Origin: a virus
IMG/VR virus record: IMGVR_UViG_3300034418_010474
Coordinates: 1-36,933 of that record
Strand: one strand, 5' to 3'
DNA: 36,933 bases
Below are positions 33,333 through 36,933 of this stretch, piece after piece. Position 1 is the first letter of the stretch. Every line of letters begins with the position of its first letter. Under the pieces are notes generated by a model. The model did no database searches. It saw only the letters and a program-made list of their open reading frames with translations, and was not told the origin of the DNA. The translations under genes were made by a program, and so were the position numbers.

Positions 33333-36300
33333 ATGGCAAAATCTAAAGGTCGCCGCTTAGCAGAGTGGCTAAGAAATCTTGATAGTAATTCGAAAGCGTC
33401 TTCCGATACTATTGCAGATGATAGTATTTCTACGGCTAAACTACAGACGGATGCGGTTACTAACCCAAAAATTGCGGATGGTGCGATTCATACTGCAAAT
33501 CTTGCTGATGCAAATGTAACTTTTGCTAAACTGCATACTGCGCTCGTAGTTACTGAAAGCGATGCAATTAGTAGTAATGATAATGATACTACTGTTCCTA
33601 CGTCTGCGGCTGTTATTGATTATGTAGCAACTCAAATTGCGACAAAAGATAACTCTGATGAAATTACAGAAGGCTCTACAAATCTTTACTTTACGAATGA
33701 AAGAGTAGATGATAGAGTAAACTCTTTACTTACTGCGGGCACTGGAATTACTCTTACCTATGATGATACTGCGAATACTCTTACAGTTGCGGGGGCAGCT
33801 CAATATGGAGATTCCGATGTAAGCGCTCACTTAAATACATCAACAGCTTCTAGTGGGGAATATTTAAGTTGGAATGGTAGTGATTTTGATTGGGCAACAA
33901 TACCTGCAGGATACACAGATTCCGATGTAGCAAGCTATCTTTCTACAAATGGATACGGCACTTCGAGCAGTATTATTGCTTCAATTACTGACAGCGCACC
34001 TACTACTCTTGATACACTAAATGAATTGGCTGCAGCCCTGGGGGATGATGCTAACTTTTCTACAACAACAGCGACATCATTAGGTAATCGTTTAAGAATT
34101 GATGTTAATAATCAAAATCTTACTGGTGCCCAGCAAACAAATGCACTAACTAATCTTGGTATTACAGCAACTGTTGCGGAACTGAATTATGTAGATGGTG
34201 TAACTAGCAATATTCAAACACAGCTAAACTCAAAAGGTACATCGTCGTTTAGCGGTGCATATGCTGATTTGACTGGTAAACCTACTATTCCGACGAATAA
34301 TAACCAGCTAACGAATGGTGCTAATTATATTACTGGCATTACAAGTAGTATGGTGACAACTGCTCTCGGTTTTACACCAGGTACATCATCGTTTAGTGGT
34401 GCTTATGCTGACTTGTCTGGTAAGCCTACTATCCCAACAAATAATAATCAGCTAACGAATGGTGCTGGTTATTTGACACAATCTAGTGCTTTTAATAACC
34501 AAGGACAAGCACATTCTGCGAGAACATCTTTTGCGTCTGGATCTCCATCATTTCCTTTCGGATTTAATTTTGTACAAGGTAATACAAATGGACCTGGAGT
34601 CAATGCCGCTAATCAATATTATTCTCTTTATACGGGTCTTGGTTCCCAATATCCAGCAACCGGTTCGGGGTCTTATGGTATGGAAGTGGCCATACCAAGA
34701 AATGTCACATCTCCTTATATAGCTATTCGATTTAATGAAGCTAATAGTCTAGGGTCGTGGCAAAAAATATCGGCTGGTTATGCAGACTCTGCTGGCAGCG
34801 TTGCGTGGAGCAATGTAACTGGTAAGCCAACTATCCCAACAAATAACAATCAGTTGACGAACGGTGCTGGTTATCTCACATCATTTGATATTACAACTCA
34901 GACAGATCCTAAATATCTAAGAAGCGATGCCAACGATACTGGCACAAATATCACTCTCAGTTCTTTAATCCTTGGCGATGCCACATTATCACACTCTACT
35001 TCACACACTTGGAAAACATTAACTATTCAAAACGCTGGGGATAATAACGAGGCGTCTATACACGGGTTAGATAGCACCGGAACTCAGCAGTTTTTAATTT
35101 ATGGAGGTAGCGGCTCTCAAGGATTTTTAAGTTCGGCATATGCGTGGAGATTTAAAGTTCCTGTCAGCGGTTCTCTTAATCGCGATAATGCATATACTTT
35201 GTGGGATTCAGGTAACGACGGCTCTGGCTCAGGTTTAGATGCTGATAATCTCGATGGGTATACTTGGAGTAGTTATGGCAAAGATGTAAATGCTACTAAC
35301 TTTAATATAAATTCAGCAAATGGTAATGCTTTACGATTCTGGGGCGGTAGCACTGACTATCAAATTGCCATGTCAGCACAGAGCGCGACTGGCTATGGTC
35401 GTATGGCATACGAAACTACTTCTGATTATAACATGTATTTTCGTATGTCTGGAACAAACCTAAATAGAGGTTTTGTATTTCAAGATAGTACAAATAATCG
35501 CTTTGGTATAGATCAAAGCGGGAATGTTCGAGCAGAGGGAGTAATTTCCTCAAATAATAAGCAGGCAATGAACTGCGCGCATTGGAGCGCGAACGGTACA
35601 ACTACGGGCGCTATTAAGATAACTCTGCCCGGTTCATATAGTAGCGCATATTCAATGCCCGTTATTGAAGTAACAACATATAGGTATAGTGGCGACGCGC
35701 ACGTTATATATACTATTTCAGGCCATAATTGGAATAATGGAGTCTGGTATAACACTGGAGTTACCGCAGAAGGCGGCAATCCTCTTAATGTCCGATTAGG
35801 GCATGATGGTACAAATGATTGCATTATTATCGGTGATACAAATACGTCTTGGTCTTACGGGTCTGTAACTGTAGCTCTTAAATGTCACCCCTCTATCTAT
35901 GCGTCTGCACAAAACATGACGTCAGGCTGGGGAATTTCACAAATTACTTCATTGCCTGCGGGCGTTACAGTCCAGACTATAAAGAAGCTATGGCACACCG
36001 GTAACGACGGCTCTGGTTCAGGCTTAGATGCTGATTTACTAGATGGGCTTAATAGCGGCAGTTTTCTGAGGTCTGATGCCGCGACCTCCGGTACCACTAT
36101 CACTGCTACGGACGCTTTTAGATCTAACAGATTTGAGGATCAATCTGGTACGTTCTTATTTAGAGTTAATGGCACCTCTGGAACCACACGGCATATAAAT
36201 TTATGGGATAGCGCTAGCGACCCGTCTAATGCAGACGGCTCGGGGGTAAATGGAATTTCTTGGGGTGAAAGAACTGACAGCAATCCATACTACATTATCT

Positions 36301-36933
36301 ACGCTGACAAGCTGAACACTTACGGCGGAGATTACTCGAAGCTAATACTGTCTTGGCATACTGGGATGCTTATTGGAGCCGCGTCCGCATACGGAGGTAC
36401 ACGTTTTTATAATAACTCTCCGTTTCTCGGTAGCGAAATTATGTCTGTCGGCAAGGGCGACAGCAATGTCCGAGTAGAATACAACCTATATGTAGGTGGT
36501 CAGATTGCTTGGCACGCTGGCAACGATGGTTCTGGTTCTGGTCTTGATGCTGATACTGTAGATGGTATTCAGGGTTCGTCGCTTATGCGTCTTGACGCCA
36601 CCCAAACAATTCCTGATGGTGTTAGACACATTTATGAATGTTATGGAAACATTGCAACATCCTCTGGTTCTCAAAGCTCATTAGAAATTTTTAATAATGG
36701 TGCTGGCACTGATGCGTTTCTAACCTTCCATGTTGGCGGAGACTTTGCCGCTTATTTTGGTTTAGATGGCGGCACTAATGATCTTGCGTATGGTGGTTGG
36801 TCAGCGGGCGCGGCAAGTTATAAAGTTTGGCACGCCGCCAATGACGGCTCTGGTTCTGGATTAGATGCGGATACGTTAGACGGCTATCAGGGAAGTAACT
36901 ATATTGGCCTAAATGGCAGTAGTTATTATCAGC
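33333..36933 (+). CDS. Second large tail fibre, incomplete at window end
   Basis: The frame opens at ATG 33333, after AGGAATTAGG, and stays open for 1200 codons to the last base, so the protein is at least 1200 residues. The N-terminus (MAKSKGRRLAEWLRNLDSNS) is followed by alternating linker motifs (DDSISTAKLQTDAV, ITEGSTNLYFTNERVDDRVN), then SAPTTLDTLNELAAALGDD and VAELNYVDGVTSNIQTQLNS. Near-identical ADLTGKPTIPTNNNQLTNGA units follow (34236-34868), and then at least four GNDGSGSGLDADxLDG units. All are hallmarks of phage tail fibre shafts. The C-terminal receptor-binding tip lies beyond the window. Together with the 1343-residue protein this gives the phage two long fibres. Confidence 0.92.
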   Translation, partial: MAKSKGRRLAEWLRNLDSNSKASSDTIADDSISTAKLQTDAVTNPKIADGAIHTANLADANVTFAKLHTALVVTESDAISSNDNDTTVPTSAAVIDYVATQIATKDNSDEITEGSTNLYFTNERVDDRVNSLLTAGTGITLTYDDTANTLTVAGAAQYGDSDVSAHLNTSTASSGEYLSWNGSDFDWATIPAGYTDSDVASYLSTNGYGTSSSIIASITDSAPTTLDTLNELAAALGDDANFSTTTATSLGNRLRIDVNNQNLTGAQQTNALTNLGITATVAELNYVDGVTSNIQTQLNSKGTSSFSGAYADLTGKPTIPTNNNQLTNGANYITGITSSMVTTALGFTPGTSSFSGAYADLSGKPTIPTNNNQLTNGAGYLTQSSAFNNQGQAHSARTSFASGSPSFPFGFNFVQGNTNGPGVNAANQYYSLYTGLGSQYPATGSGSYGMEVAIPRNVTSPYIAIRFNEANSLGSWQKISAGYADSAGSVAWSNVTGKPTIPTNNNQLTNGAGYLTSFDITTQTDPKYLRSDANDTGTNITLSSLILGDATLSHSTSHTWKTLTIQNAGDNNEASIHGLDSTGTQQFLIYGGSGSQGFLSSAYAWRFKVPVSGSLNRDNAYTLWDSGNDGSGSGLDADNLDGYTWSSYGKDVNATNFNINSANGNALRFWGGSTDYQIAMSAQSATGYGRMAYETTSDYNMYFRMSGTNLNRGFVFQDSTNNRFGIDQSGNVRAEGVISSNNKQAMNCAHWSANGTTTGAIKITLPGSYSSAYSMPVIEVTTYRYSGDAHVIYTISGHNWNNGVWYNTGVTAEGGNPLNVRLGHDGTNDCIIIGDTNTSWSYGSVTVALKCHPSIYASAQNMTSGWGISQITSLPAGVTVQTIKKLWHTGNDGSGSGLDADLLDGLNSGSFLRSDAATSGTTITATDAFRSNRFEDQSGTFLFRVNGTSGTTRHINLWDSASDPSNADGSGVNGISWGERTDSNPYYIIYADKLNTYGGDYSKLILSWHTGMLIGAASAYGGTRFYNNSPFLGSEIMSVGKGDSNVRVEYNLYVGGQIAWHAGNDGSGSGLDADTVDGIQGSSLMRLDATQTIPDGVRHIYECYGNIATSSGSQSSLEIFNNGAGTDAFLTFHVGGDFAAYFGLDGGTNDLAYGGWSAGAASYKVWHAANDGSGSGLDADTLDGYQGSNYIGLNGSSYYQ
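34236..34466 (+). repeat. Tandem 87-base repeats in the second fibre
   Basis: Positions 34236-34322 and 34380-34466 are near-identical 87-base units encoding GTSSFSGAYADLTGKPTIPT and then NNNQLTNGA. A shorter 48-base third copy lies at 34821-34868. Differences are mainly at third codon positions, so the protein sequence is under selection. Confidence 0.9.
35205..36870 (+). repeat. GNDGSGSGLDAD shaft repeats in the second fibre
   Basis: Four copies encoding W-x-x-(G/A)-NDGSGSGLDAD followed by a Leu/Val-Asp-Gly occur near 35205, 35994, 36511 and 36829, all in frame with the 33333 gene. This unit is well known in phage tail fibres. Intervals shorten towards the window end (about 790, 520 and 320 bases). 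Confidence 0.85.

Noticed and set aside
34236-34868. Direct repeats considered as a CRISPR array or attachment sites
   Set aside because: The repeats are in frame in a fibre gene, vary at third codon positions and lack regular spacers.

Overview
This window reads as part of one double-stranded DNA tailed phage genome (or a prophage or virome contig of one). Every supported gene is on the + strand, genes are packed end to end, and the order is the classic packaging, head, neck, tail, fibre order. The tail block follows phage lambda almost gene for gene: tube, G/GT frameshift pair, tape measure, M-, L-, K-, I- and J-like proteins. A long non-contractile (siphovirus) tail is therefore expected. 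The head proteins are of the HK97 type. The AT-rich sequence, the 2OG-Fe(II) oxygenase and the style of the fibre repeats are typical of marine phages. The host cannot be named, but three consensus sigma70 promoters suggest a bacterium with an ordinary housekeeping sigma factor. No tRNA, integrase, CRISPR array or insertion sequence was seen.

Layout. Positions 1-356 hold two small overlapping membrane proteins (possibly lysis-related). The terminase large subunit follows (359-1663). Promoter P1 (1686-1714) precedes an HNH protein, the portal, a small unknown protein, and a prohead protease-scaffold-capsid fusion (3605-5596). An internal ribosome-binding site and in-frame ATG at 4214 can also yield the capsid protein alone. 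After an intrinsic terminator (5617-5644) come three neck proteins and the tail tube, closed by a second terminator (9748-9770). Promoter P2 (9795-9823) then opens the tail operon, which runs unbroken to a 3032-residue J-like tip protein (17206-26304) and a 2OG-Fe(II) oxygenase (26306-26866). Promoter P3 (26885-26913) opens the fibre region: three small or medium structural proteins, a 1343-residue fibre, an 84-residue protein, and a second large fibre that runs off the end of the window (33333-36933).

How the genes work together. TerL, probably helped by the HNH protein, packages DNA through the portal into a shell built from the fused or separate protease, scaffold and capsid products. Connector, neck and terminator proteins join head and tail. 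The G and GT chaperones load the tape measure protein, around which the tube polymerises. M, L, K, I and J build the tail tip, and fibres attach for host recognition.

Most notable observations: (1) a prolyl-hydroxylase-like 2OG oxygenase one base after a tip protein carrying collagen-like Gly-Pro-X stalks; (2) the internal start inside the protease-capsid fusion; (3) a complete -1 frameshift signal (slippery heptamer, 8-base spacer, hairpin) joining G to T; (4) three TTGACA-N17-TATAAT promoters dividing the structural genes; (5) one beta-rich module inserted both in the tail tube and between the iron-sulfur cysteines of the L protein.
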